Shown here piece by piece: positions 1 through 7,916 of a stretch of DNA of 64,000 nucleotides. Each line of letters opens with the position of its first letter. Positions within the stretch are counted from its first letter, which is position 1. Both the position numbers and the translations under genes were made by a program. The notes under the pieces were generated by a model that was given only the letters and a program-made list of their open reading frames with translations, was not told where the DNA came from and did no database searches. Origin of the DNA: Mesostigma viride (Eukaryota; Streptophyta; Mesostigmatophyceae; Mesostigmatales; Mesostigmataceae); contig RPFO01000253.1 in the NCBI GenBank assembly GCA_009746045.1, forward strand, positions 1,934,888 through 1,998,887, given 5' to 3'.

Positions 1-671
1 CGCCACCGGGAAGTGGCGATGAGACAACATCGCCGTCATGTCGCCGAACGTCGCGGGGACGCCGGGCACGAACTCCTTCCCGTCGTCCCACAAGTCTACA
101 TACCCCGTGTCCTTGGGATGCATGCGACCTCGGAAAGGCGCGGCGACGGGGTACTTGGTCGCCCTCGAGTCCCTGTACCCCGCGCAATCGTCCGCCCAAT
201 CGTACTCCTTGTCCGTCGGCTCCCCGTGGACGTACGATATGTTCGAGCCGTACCCCCTGAGATCCGAGAACGTCGTGCCGGGCATCGACACGGACGAGAT
301 CGCGGTGAACGGACACACGATCGACGGAGTGCGAGGGATCACGACGCCGCGTTTCGGGCCCTTCACGTACACCCCCAGCAGCTGGCACAGGAGAGAGCCG
401 TCCGTGTGGTCGTACAGCAGCACGTTGCTGTTGTACACCAACCCGGTGGTGCTGAACGGGATCGGGTAGGCCGCCGCGCACCCGGTGAAGGGGCAGAACG
501 TGACGCTGTTTCCGTTCACGTGCACGACCTCGCGTTTCTCCAGGATCGTGCGGGGGATGACGAGGAGTGCCGATCCCACGGGCGTCACGACGACGTCCCC
601 GTCGGGGGCGAGCATGGCCGGCACGCGATCGTTGATGAGCGGGTTCAACATCGGCTGCACGTGGTTCAACG
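1..671 (-). pseudogene. 3' part of an interrupted viral gene of unknown function, running off the window edge
   Basis: The minus strand is open from 671 to the first base of the window, with GC-rich third positions like the other viral genes. The 223 or so residues visible are rich in Val, Pro, Gly and Thr, with no transmembrane segment and no motif I recognise. The reading frame begins abruptly at the end of an LTR element. It continues in frame from the short 5' piece at 2681-2734 once the element and one copy of the CAACG duplication are ignored. The C-terminus lies outside the window. Function unknown; the composition would suit a structural beta-rich protein, but that is a guess. Many apparent plus-strand frames here are shadows of it. 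Confidence 0.6.
667..671. repeat. Target-site duplication CAACG, left copy
   Basis: CAACG directly precedes the TG start of the left LTR at 672 and recurs at 2681-2685 directly after the CA end of the right LTR. A 5-bp duplication is the normal product of LTR-retrotransposon integration. Confidence 0.9.
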
Positions 672-1195
672 TGTTTAAAATATGTATAATGCGTTACTTG
701 GTCAACATGATAATTGACGTAATTCATTAGAATTAATTAACGCATATTGGCAGCACGGCTATGGCATTGCCCTTGCCATCGGGCAGCCATTAGCCTAAAT
801 TGCTACATTGTCACTTGCTAGCAAGGAAAAGGAGAGAGTTCGTGGAGTTGCCAACCCTAAAATCATGCACGGTGGCATGGGGTCGGCACTACCCTTGGCG
901 ACAATCTAACGGCTGGCACAAATGACAGGTCAGCATCACTAGTGGTGTCGAATGCATGCATACGGTGCACATTCTAGAAAGTACTGCGCACAGGTGCAGG
1001 CGCATCATGACGTGGACATAGGTACGGCCACTCTAATTATCGCCACACATATTGCACGCTCAGTGCCGGAATAGGACCATCGGCACTAAATATCTCACTC
1101 GCCACTATATAAAATGTGATGCGATAAGTTGGAATAGCACACGGCTAGACTACCTAGCATAAATACACGGCAAGAGGTGGGCATAACCTCAGACA
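672..1195 (-). repeat. 3' LTR of the short element
   Basis: A 524-bp terminal repeat bounded by TG and CA. On the element's strand it is preceded by a run of six G at 1196-1201, which serves as the polypurine tract. It matches 2157-2680 in length and, as far as can be read, in sequence. Confidence 0.9.
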
Positions 1196-2144
1196 CCCCC
1201 CTTGCACAGCTCATGCGTGCTCAAAAGAAACATGACACTCCTTCCTCTCCCCCCTCAATAACTAGGTAGGATAGCCGGGTACAAAACACCCTGGCATACC
1301 CCCCTTACACGGCTAACCATGGTGGGGATAAGGAGGTTCAAACTCAGTACCAGCAAGAAAGATGGGGAATCAGGCACCCCCCCTCAAGGAGAAGGTCCTT
1401 TCAGGTCAACGGCCAACAAAGGACTAGCTCAACTATGACAAAAAACAATGGCCGGCAGGTCATAAATAATCCAAACTGATTATCAACGAAATCTCGACAA
1501 AAGGCGCTCGGCTCATACACCCCCTGGCTCTTGGCTCTAGGCTCCTTGGCTCGGCGGCTCCTGGCTCAGCGGCTCTTACGGGCTCTCCCGGCACTGGGCT
1601 CACGGCACGTGGCTCTCGGGCAGGCACTGGGCGCTCGACATAAAAAGTCGAGTATAATAGTCTAGCGGATCAATGCCGCTTGCCATAGAAGGCGATATCA
1701 GCTCGTAGACTCTGCGAAAATGGGCTTGAATCCTCACGGCTCACTGTGCCAGCAGCGGAATCAGCATCCGGAACAATAAATTTGCTGTCGTCGAAAAAAT
1801 AAAAAAGTTGGCTGTCCCCGCCCAGAACCAAACACGGACTTCAGGCATCCAGCGTCAACGCTTGCACACCATGCACATTGGCAGCTGCGGGTGTGCTCAC
1901 GAATCTGTTTTACGCAAATATATGCAACACACCGAATCCAGGTCTGCTGGCAGCAACGCCAGCGGCACCAAGTGCTAGCTGCGCTGTCCTCGTAAATGGC
2001 TTGGCGGACTACAACGGCCGTGGCCAGACTCGCGCAAAGGCGAAACTCCAACGAAAGTGCCGGCGATGCAGGCACACCTCGTCCTCGAGGTGGGAAGAAA
2101 ATAATGCACTCGCCAGGCAAAGGCTGAAAGACCATGAACCATCA

Positions 2145-2156
2145 GCTCCGATACCA
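2145..2156 (-). other. Primer-binding site, initiator-tRNA type
   Basis: Read on the minus strand the 12 bases are TGGTATCGGAGC, immediately downstream of the 5' LTR. Copia-type elements commonly use TGGTATCAGAGC, complementary to initiator methionine tRNA; this copy differs at one base. Confidence 0.75.
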
Positions 2157-2680
2157 TGTTTAAAATATGTATAATGCGTTACTTGGTCAACATGATAATT
2201 GACGTAATTCATTAGAATTAATTAACGCATATTGGCAGCACGGCTATGGCATTGCCCTTGCCATCGGGCAGCCATTAGCCTAAATTGCTACATTGTCACT
2301 TGCTAGCAAGGAAAAGGAGAGAGTTCGTGGAGTTGCCAACCCTAAAATCATGCACGGTGGCATGGGGTCGGCACTACCCTTGGCGACAATCTAACGGCTG
2401 GCACAAATGACAGGTCAGCATCACTAGTGGTGTCGAATGCATGCATACGGTGCACATTCTAGAAAGTACTGCGCACAGGTGCAGGCGCATCATGACGTGG
2501 ACATAGGTACGGCCACTCTAATTATCGCCACACATATTGCACGCTCAGTGCCGGAATAGGACCATCGGCACTAAATATCTCACTCGCCACTATATAAAAT
2601 GTGATGCGATAAGTTGGAATAGCACACGGCTAGACTACCTAGCATAAATACACGGCAAGAGGTGGGCATAACCTCAGACA
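2157..2680 (-). repeat. 5' LTR of the short element
   Basis: A 524-bp repeat with the same termini as 672-1195. The second CAACG target duplication follows at 2681-2685. Confidence 0.9.
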
Positions 2681-2734
2681 CAACGCGACCACGTCTTTCG
2701 GGTTCCCGAACCGTCCGCGGATCAGAGAGTCCAT
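2681..2734 (-). pseudogene. 5' part of the interrupted viral gene
   Basis: An ATG at 2734 opens a frame starting MDSLIRGRFGNP that runs into the LTR element at 2681. Two bases separate this ATG from the stop of the upstream gene at 2737, the tight spacing seen across the viral blocks. The frame is the one resumed at 671, so this is the amino end of the gene whose remainder fills 1-671. Confidence 0.6.
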
Positions 2735-2736
2735 TT

Positions 2737-2982
2737 CTAGTATCTGGAAGGAGGAATATTATCGGGCTCGCTCGTCGCCCTCACGAAATCGCAGAACTTG
2801 GAGAACGTCGCGTCGCGGAAGAACGGGAGACCCTGCGCGCTCGCCATCTCGCGAAGGGCGAGATACAAGTTCAAAAGATCGTCGCGGTACTGGCTCTCGA
2901 AGGCGTCGGGCAAGTCGTCGCCGCACGCCAACTCCTCGAGCTCGTTCGACGCGTCGAAACACGGCAACTCCAGCGTGTCCAT
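2737..2982 (-). CDS. Small acidic viral protein, unknown
   Basis: An 81-residue frame starting MDTLELPCFDAS, with many Asp and Glu in its first half and a helical, Leu-rich middle (around residues 30-55). The start is chosen because the ATG overlaps the stop of the neighbouring membrane-protein gene as TAATG at 2980-2984. A longer frame back to 3192 exists, but its extension covers that neighbour in another frame and is probably not used. No transmembrane segment and no recognised motif. It is followed two bases later by the interrupted gene at 2734, suggesting a small same-strand cluster. Function unknown. Confidence 0.6.
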   Translation of the reverse strand: MDTLELPCFDASNELEELACGDDLPDAFESQYRDDLLNLYLALREMASAQGLPFFRDATFSKFCDFVRATSEPDNIPPSRY

Positions 2983-3167
2983 TATTCCGCTACCAATCGG
3001 GTGTACACTGCCGCCAAAAGGGCCACGATCCAAAAGGGCAGCAAGGTCTGTCCCGTGCCGATACCGAACGATAATGGACGCCCGTTCTCCTCGAACATGC
3101 ACCGAGGTCGGAAGACCAACAACACGTAGTTCACGAAGAAATAAACGATCACCGGGAGACCGCGCAT
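2982..3167 (-). CDS. Small two-helix membrane protein, unknown
   Basis: A 61-residue frame with a hydrophobic segment near residues 4-20 and a second near 42-56, separated by a short polar loop. The stop overlaps the start of the next gene (TAATG), a coupling often seen in compact viral genomes. Tiny membrane proteins of this kind are common in NCLDV virions, usually in the inner membrane; that role is inferred only from size and layout. Confidence 0.55.
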   Translation of the reverse strand: MRGLPVIVYFFVNYVLLVFRPRCMFEENGRPLSFGIGTGQTLLPFWIVALLAAVYTRLVAE

Positions 3168-3259
3168 GTCGACGACCGTACACTAGACACAACCAACAAA
3201 AAAATTGGCTGGCTAGTTCATGTACCGCACGCCGCGTATCTCCTCGTCCTTGCGCACGT

Positions 3260-4018
3260 TCACCATGATGTCGTCCTCTTCCTCATCGAACTTGCGACCC
3301 TTTTTGTGCGCGTCGGCCACCATAGCCGGAGATGTTTCCGTCGCACGCTGCCGGGGATGGACGGGCCGTCCGAAACGAGGCGATCTAACGTCAGCCGCAA
3401 CATCTGTACGAAATCGAACGGGTTCATGCGATGCTTCCTCTGTTTCGTCAACTCGGCGTCCACCTCGTGGTAGAACGCCGAGAATTTGTGGACCATCTGC
3501 TTGTGTTGTTCGGCCCGTTGAGAAAAATGCAAAAAATTTTGTATTCCCGTCAATGCGCTCACGATCATGCTCACTGTCCCGACGTAAATGGTAACGAGAT
3601 CCATTCCGGATTCCGTGTCCGGCACCTTTTTCGCGCTGAACGCCAGCGTCCCCGCCGTGGCCGACAATAAGATCGCGGGGAGACCCAGCAGGTTGTAATA
3701 AAACATGGCTCTCGTCGACGCCATGTCGTGCATCTGGCGGTACGCGACCGCCTTCTGTCCCCACGCGTACACCAACGTCTCGATGTTCGACGTCCACAGA
3801 TGATCCGCCGGCGTCACCCCGCTGCCCTTCGAATCGCTCTCCCCGCGATTCGAGTCGTACATGTGATCACGGATGACGTATTGGTACACGTCCACGTCCG
3901 GCGCGTTCTGCGGATCCACCTTGTTCTTCACGTCCGTCTCGCACGGCGTGTCCGCGTCTCCGATCACGCGCGACGGGATGTGGATGCTCAATCCGGGGAC
4001 GTCATCTCCGCCGCGCAT
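3260..4018 (-). CDS. SLATT-domain two-helix membrane protein, probably frameshifted near its end
   Basis: The 252-residue frame starts at 4018. After a polar N-terminus come helical segments and two transmembrane helices (about residues 105-125 and 140-160). The sequence LLGLPAILLSATAGTLAF, the segment around IVSALTGIQNFLHF and the QRAEQHKQMVHKFSAFYHEVDAEL stretch fit the SLATT family (SMODS/SLOG-associating 2TM domain). SLATT proteins are proposed pore-forming effectors in bacteria, and similar proteins occur in NCLDVs. After DGPSIPG the frame turns into an unlikely basic tail, whereas another frame continues as an acidic tail ending at 3213. A one-base loss near 3326-3329 would explain this. 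Family call fairly firm; role in the virus unknown. Confidence 0.7.
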   Translation of the reverse strand: MRGGDDVPGLSIHIPSRVIGDADTPCETDVKNKVDPQNAPDVDVYQYVIRDHMYDSNRGESDSKGSGVTPADHLWTSNIETLVYAWGQKAVAYRQMHDMASTRAMFYYNLLGLPAILLSATAGTLAFSAKKVPDTESGMDLVTIYVGTVSMIVSALTGIQNFLHFSQRAEQHKQMVHKFSAFYHEVDAELTKQRKHRMNPFDFVQMLRLTLDRLVSDGPSIPGSVRRKHLRLWWPTRTKRVASSMRKRTTSW

Positions 4019-4047
4019 TTTTCATGCTGTATGGTTCGAAAAAAGTC

Positions 4048-4620
4048 TCATCCCATCGCCCCCTTTTTGTATCGAGATTCCGACTCGTTCGCCTCGACCC
4101 GCGCGCACACGAACAACAGGTCCGACGCGCGATTCATGAACGATTGGATCGACGCGTCGACCCGTCCTTCGTTGTCCGCCGCGAGAAACGCGACCGACCT
4201 CTCGGCGCGGCGACACACGGTCCGCGCCAAGTGCAGGAACGAGTTCGACTCCCCGTTCCCGCCCGGCAGCACGAAATTACGTAACGGCGTCAGGTCCTCG
4301 CTCAGGACGTCGATCCACGTCTCGAGCAGCGGGACGCACTGGCCCTCCGGATCGAATCGGTTACGATGCGGACCGTCGTTCGGTGTCGCGAGGGCGGATC
4401 CGATGTCCAGTAACCGCTTCTGGACGTACGGCAAGATCTCTTGTCGGATCTTCTGATTCTTGCAGTACTGTCTGGCCAATCCGACGGCCGAGTTCAGTTC
4501 GTCGACATCTCCGACGGCCTCCATGGAAGAGTCGAACTTGTCGACGACGACACCCGTGAAGAGTGTCGTTTTGCCGTTGTCGCCGCGCCGCGTGTAAATC
4601 GACATCCTCGACGAGTTCAT
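4048..4620 (-). CDS. pduO: ATP:cob(I)alamin adenosyltransferase (PduO/MMAB type)
   Basis: This enzyme transfers the adenosyl group of ATP to cob(I)alamin, giving adenosylcobalamin. The family signature is clear: IYTRRGDNGKTTLF near the N-terminus (ATP-binding), VGDVDELNSAVGLA, then FVLPGGNGESNSFLHLARTV and the RAERSVAFLA helix, ending in FMNRASDLLFVCAR. The length of about 190 residues is normal for the family. Starts at 4620 or 4605 (MSIYTRR) are likelier than the farther ATG at 4656, which lies inside the divergent primase gene. Only about 20-35 bp separate it from that primase, so they probably share a promoter region. Its likely client is the B12-dependent reductase at 26060-28848. No targeting peptide is evident. 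Confidence 0.92.
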   Translation of the reverse strand: MNSSRMSIYTRRGDNGKTTLFTGVVVDKFDSSMEAVGDVDELNSAVGLARQYCKNQKIRQEILPYVQKRLLDIGSALATPNDGPHRNRFDPEGQCVPLLETWIDVLSEDLTPLRNFVLPGGNGESNSFLHLARTVCRRAERSVAFLAADNEGRVDASIQSFMNRASDLLFVCARVEANESESRYKKGAMG

Positions 4621-4640
4621 ATTCGTCTCGCGAGAAGAAA

Positions 4641-6083
4641 ATGTCCTCTCTCCCAACGACGACCGGGATGTGGCGAGCCACGGCGGCCACGGCGTGGCTG
4701 AAGGAGAGGGACTGTTTCGTCAAGCCGGGAGAGAAGTACACCCACCTGCTGTTGGACGGGTTCGAGGGCGGCCGAGCGGTCGTCGACCGCGAGGACCTCC
4801 CCGACTTCTACAAACTCGTCGCGAGCGACGCGAAGGCGGGCAGATCCAACTTCATCGTCGAGCAGAAATCGTTCCCCGTGTTCCCCTTCTTCGTGGACCT
4901 GGATTGCGAAGACGATCACGACCTCAGCGACGAAATCCTCCACGAATGGATCCCGCTCGTCCGCGAGGCCGTCAAGGAGACCGTCGTCGAGCGCGAGGAC
5001 ACGGACTACCTGATGGTGATCTGCAGCGCGCCCGTCAAGACGAAGCCGGACGGAAAGGTCAAGGCGGGGTTCCACCTCCATTGGCCCGGCGTGCCCATCA
5101 ACAAGGCGCGGGCGCTCCAATTGCGCGGGTACATCGTGTGCAAACTGCACGAGGCGTTCGGCGAGAGGACGACGGGCAACTCGTGGAACGCGATCGTCGA
5201 CCCGTCGGTCATGATGGACAACGGCCTGCGCATGCTGTTCTCGTTCAAGTGCACGCGATGCACCGCGTGTCCCGGCCCCCTTCGCCAGCTGGAGAAGGAG
5301 TTGGGCGGATGCAAGGGGGGCGGAGGGGTGCCGTGTCCGTGCGCGTTCTGCGACGGCAAGCGCAAGATTCGGAGGGAGTGCCGTTGTCAGTACGGCAGGA
5401 TCCACGAGAGACGGCCGTACACGTACTTGCGCGAGATCGACGCGGACGGTGGCGAGCCGGAAGAGAGCGGAGAGAGGACGGCGCTCGAGCAGCTGTTCAT
5501 GACGTCCGTGCGAACGTACGATGAGGTCATCAAGGAGCCCGTCGACCTCGTCCCGCCGCCGTATTACGACGCGAAACTCGTCGAGCTGCCGGGCGGCGCG
5601 GCGCGGGCCAAACGGGCGGCGACGATCCCCCAGACGCGGACGACGAACCCGGCGCCTCACAACGGGAAGGCTCTTCCCCGCGACGGGAAACTGTACGCCG
5701 CCGTGAAGGAGGCGCTCAAAGGGACGCCGATCAGCAACGTGTTCAAGGAAGGGGAAGGTCAAGCGAGCGTGTACTGGGTGTGGACCCGGTCGCACGTATG
5801 CAAGAACGTCGAGCGCGCGCACAACAACAACAACGTGTGGTTCGAGATCAACCGCCACGGCGCGTTTCAGCGCTGTTTCGACGACGGATGTCGCGGGTTC
5901 CGATCGGAACCGGACCCGATTCCGTACGACGTGTCGGTGCGTCTCTTCTCGACTACGCAGCCGGATTCCACCGCCAGACGGGAGTCCGCCATGACGACGG
6001 CGGCCCTGCGACTCGCGTACATGGTGTCGTACGATCCCACGAAAGCGGCGACCGGTAAAAGAGGGAAAAGTAGGAAGGAGTAG
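4641..6083 (+). CDS. Archaeo-eukaryotic primase with UL52-type zinc domain (NCLDV D5-primase-like)
   Basis: A 480-residue protein likely to synthesise RNA/DNA primers for viral replication. Catalytic motifs of the AEP fold are visible: the metal-binding DLD at residues 86-88, the GFHLHW histidine motif near 143-148, and DNGLRML near 193-199, which carries the conserved Arg. A Cys-rich cluster follows (about 203-255, with CTRCTAC and CAFC). A second Cys/His zinc module (HVCKN...CFDDGC, about 380-430) matches the Herpes_UL52 domain. No SF3 helicase Walker motifs follow, so unlike D5-type fusion proteins this is a stand-alone primase. The ATG at 4641 precedes the first conserved region; an earlier in-frame start at 4563 would overlap the adenosyltransferase gene. 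The 3' end overlaps a convergent gene by 131 bp. Confidence 0.88.
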   Translation: MSSLPTTTGMWRATAATAWLKERDCFVKPGEKYTHLLLDGFEGGRAVVDREDLPDFYKLVASDAKAGRSNFIVEQKSFPVFPFFVDLDCEDDHDLSDEILHEWIPLVREAVKETVVEREDTDYLMVICSAPVKTKPDGKVKAGFHLHWPGVPINKARALQLRGYIVCKLHEAFGERTTGNSWNAIVDPSVMMDNGLRMLFSFKCTRCTACPGPLRQLEKELGGCKGGGGVPCPCAFCDGKRKIRRECRCQYGRIHERRPYTYLREIDADGGEPEESGERTALEQLFMTSVRTYDEVIKEPVDLVPPPYYDAKLVELPGGAARAKRAATIPQTRTTNPAPHNGKALPRDGKLYAAVKEALKGTPISNVFKEGEGQASVYWVWTRSHVCKNVERAHNNNNVWFEINRHGAFQRCFDDGCRGFRSEPDPIPYDVSVRLFSTTQPDSTARRESAMTTAALRLAYMVSYDPTKAATGKRGKSRKE

Positions 6084-6768
6084 CGGGGCGGACGATCATG
6101 CCCTTGTCCTCCGTGTCCCCCCGCCTCTTCTCCAAGAGGACGGGGACGCCTCCGGGCACGTAGGCCGCGTTCACGGGCGCGCCGCGAGGCAGGAACAACA
6201 GGTTGTGACTCTCCATGTGTCTCTGATCCGCGTGACTGGGAATGTCTTCGTTGTACTTGATGAACGTGTGAATAAAGTAACTCCCCACGCTCGGGAAATT
6301 CATGTCGGACACTTGTTTAGCGAACCCCTTCCTCTCCAAATAGGGACAACGCAGCAGCGACCGACGCGCGAACGCGAGGCAGTCGTGCGGGTAGAACGTG
6401 GCGCGGCCGATAGGGTCCTTTCCGAGCACGCCGGACAGAACCCTGCCCTTGAACAGCTTGGTCTTGAAAGGCGGCATCCGTACGATCGACACGGTCCTGT
6501 CCCCGTGGACGATCGCGCACACCGTGCGGCCGCCACGTATGCGGACGAGGGCCAAGAGACAGTACATCCCCTTCCGGAATTCCGTCATGACGTAGTTGTC
6601 GTTCCCCAACTCGGCGACGAGGTCCTTCGTCTCGCCCACCACCTTTATAAAGGGCCGAGGCACGTCGGACGCGCGACAAACGGACTCGACCGACCGCAAG
6701 ACGTCGCGCGTCTCGCGAGGAGACGCGTCGCGCGGAACCACCGTCGGCACTTGCAGGGGCGAAGCCAT
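5953..6768 (-). CDS. Nucleotidyltransferase-like protein (mRNA-capping/ligase fold), probably inactive
   Basis: About 270 residues from the ATG at 6768, which follows an AT-rich stretch. The order of blocks resembles a capping-enzyme or ligase nucleotidyltransferase domain: VMTEFRKGMYCLLAL where the KxDG motif would be, LFKGRVLSGVLG followed by FYPHDCLAF (compare gTvLdGElv and FvvfDcLa), PYLERKGFAKQ, and HNLLFLP where DGLIF is expected. The adenylated or guanylated Lys is not in place and motif V is altered. If the kinship is real the copy is non-catalytic, perhaps an accessory subunit. The last 40 or so residues overlap the primase gene and look unlike the rest, so the natural stop may have been lost. 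The call is tentative. Confidence 0.4.
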   Translation of the reverse strand: MASPLQVPTVVPRDASPRETRDVLRSVESVCRASDVPRPFIKVVGETKDLVAELGNDNYVMTEFRKGMYCLLALVRIRGGRTVCAIVHGDRTVSIVRMPPFKTKLFKGRVLSGVLGKDPIGRATFYPHDCLAFARRSLLRCPYLERKGFAKQVSDMNFPSVGSYFIHTFIKYNEDIPSHADQRHMESHNLLFLPRGAPVNAAYVPGGVPVLLEKRRGDTEDKGMIVRPATPSYFSLFYRSPLSWDRTTPCTRVAGPPSSWRTPVWRWNPAA

Positions 6769-6871
6769 ACCAACTTCTCCGTTTTTATTTCGCGTCGTTA
6801 CGCGCGCGTTCGGGGGAGACGAATTGTTACGGGAGCGGGAGAGAGAGAGCGACTCGAGACACCCCTCGACG

Positions 6872-7060
6872 ATGGAACTGTTGGAGCGGTCGCTCGTTCG
6901 GTTTTTCGCGGACGAGCGCAACTTCGACGTGATGTACGGCATCTGCGGACAGAAAGACGCCGAACCCAAGAACGGTCTGGTATCCCTCCGCGTTCTCGAA
7001 TGGCTCGTGACGAACTACGCGAGGATCCACGACGTCGAGTACTTGACGCCGGCCGAGAAC
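6872..7060 (+). pseudogene. 5' part of an NCLDV conserved gene split by a DNA transposon
   Basis: The ATG at 6872 opens 63 residues (MELLERSLVRFF...) ending with the AAC duplication at 7058-7060. The frame resumes at 14577 after the 7.5-kb element. The downstream part includes YSKKMFDPFARRKK and a TPGQMNFFRWAI block. I associate this arrangement with a short protein conserved in many giant viruses, but know of no function. The start lies just over 100 bp from the divergent gene beginning at 6768. Confidence 0.65.
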
Positions 7061-7088
7061 CCCTAAGCACACCTGGAATTGTACTACA
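7061..7088 (+). repeat. Left terminal inverted repeat of the DNA transposon
   Basis: 28 bases, pairing with 14546-14573 except at base 6 (A here, G in the reverse complement of the right end). Confidence 0.85.
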
Positions 7089-7179
7089 TTTTTCAAATTG
7101 TACTTCAGTTTTGAAAGTTGCATTTTCATGCATTTAAAGTTTCAACTAAAGTCTTTGAGGAAAAAAAAGTTCGTCGGCG

Positions 7180-7915
7180 GCCGGCACACCGACACACCGG
7201 CACACCGGCACACCGGCACACCTCAAATTGCATGTATGCACACACCTTTGCACATGCAATTGTTATCCATGGGATTTATGTAGGTGGATGGGTCATGCAA
7301 GGGTTACCTAGATGCTCATGACACCGTGGCACCGTGGCATCGTGCCACCGTGCCACCGTGCCACCGTGCCACCTCAAAAGTTGCATATAAACACACATAT
7401 TTGCACATACAATGGTTATCCATTGGGATTTATCAAGGGTAATGGGTCATGCAAGGGTTACCTAGACATGCTCATGACACCGTTGCATCGTGGCATCGTG
7501 CCACCGTGCCACCGGCACACCGGCACACCGGCACACCGGCACACCGGCACACCGGCACACCGTTGCACCTCAAATTGCATATAAACACACACCTTTGCAC
7601 ATGCAATTGTTATCCATGGGTTTTATGTAGGTGGATGGGTCATGCAAGGGTTACCTAGATGCTCATGACGTACACCATGGCACCGTGGCATCGTGCCACC
7701 GTGCCACCGTGCCACTGTGCCACCTCAAAAGTTGCATATAAACACACATATTTGCACATACAATGGTTATCCATTGGGATTTATCAAGGGTAATGGGTCA
7801 TGCAAGGGTTACCTAGACATGCTCATGACACTGTGCCACCGTGCCACCGTGCCACCGTGCCACCGTGCCACCGCGCCACCGTGCCACCGTGCCACCTCCA
7901 CAACGGTATGAAAGT
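7180..7915. repeat. Macro-repeat of 8-bp minisatellites with a conserved spacer
   Basis: Arrays of an 8-bp unit, either CACCGGCA or CACCGTGC, alternate with a spacer of about 130-150 bp. The spacer reads through TTGCATATAAACACACA, a GTTATCCAT segment and GGGTCATGCAAGGGTTACCTAGA. At least four spacer copies occur. Open frames rich in His-Arg-Thr-Pro here are by-products of the repeat. Confidence 0.85.
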
Positions 7916-7916
7916 G

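Larger units (their letters stand above)
672..2680 (-). mobile_element. Short non-autonomous LTR retrotransposon (TRIM/LARD-like), inserted in a viral gene
   Basis: Two 524-bp LTRs (672-1195 and 2157-2680) appear identical by eye. Each starts TGTTTAAA and ends CTCAGACA, and CAACG duplications flank the element. The primer-binding site lies next to the right LTR, so the element reads on the minus strand. The internal part is only 961 bp, and its open frames (for example 1761-2135) resemble no gag or pol. The element must be moved by enzymes from another copia-type element. The near-identical LTRs point to a recent insertion, later than endogenisation of the virus. Confidence 0.9.

Noticed and set aside
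4563-4640. Upstream start of the primase
   Set aside because: It would overlap the N-terminus of the divergent adenosyltransferase and adds a Ser/Cys/Arg-rich leader unlike the family.
4617-5858. 413-codon minus-strand open frame
   Set aside because: Antisense shadow of the primase gene; Arg/Val/Leu-rich composition typical of the opposite strand of GC-rich coding DNA.
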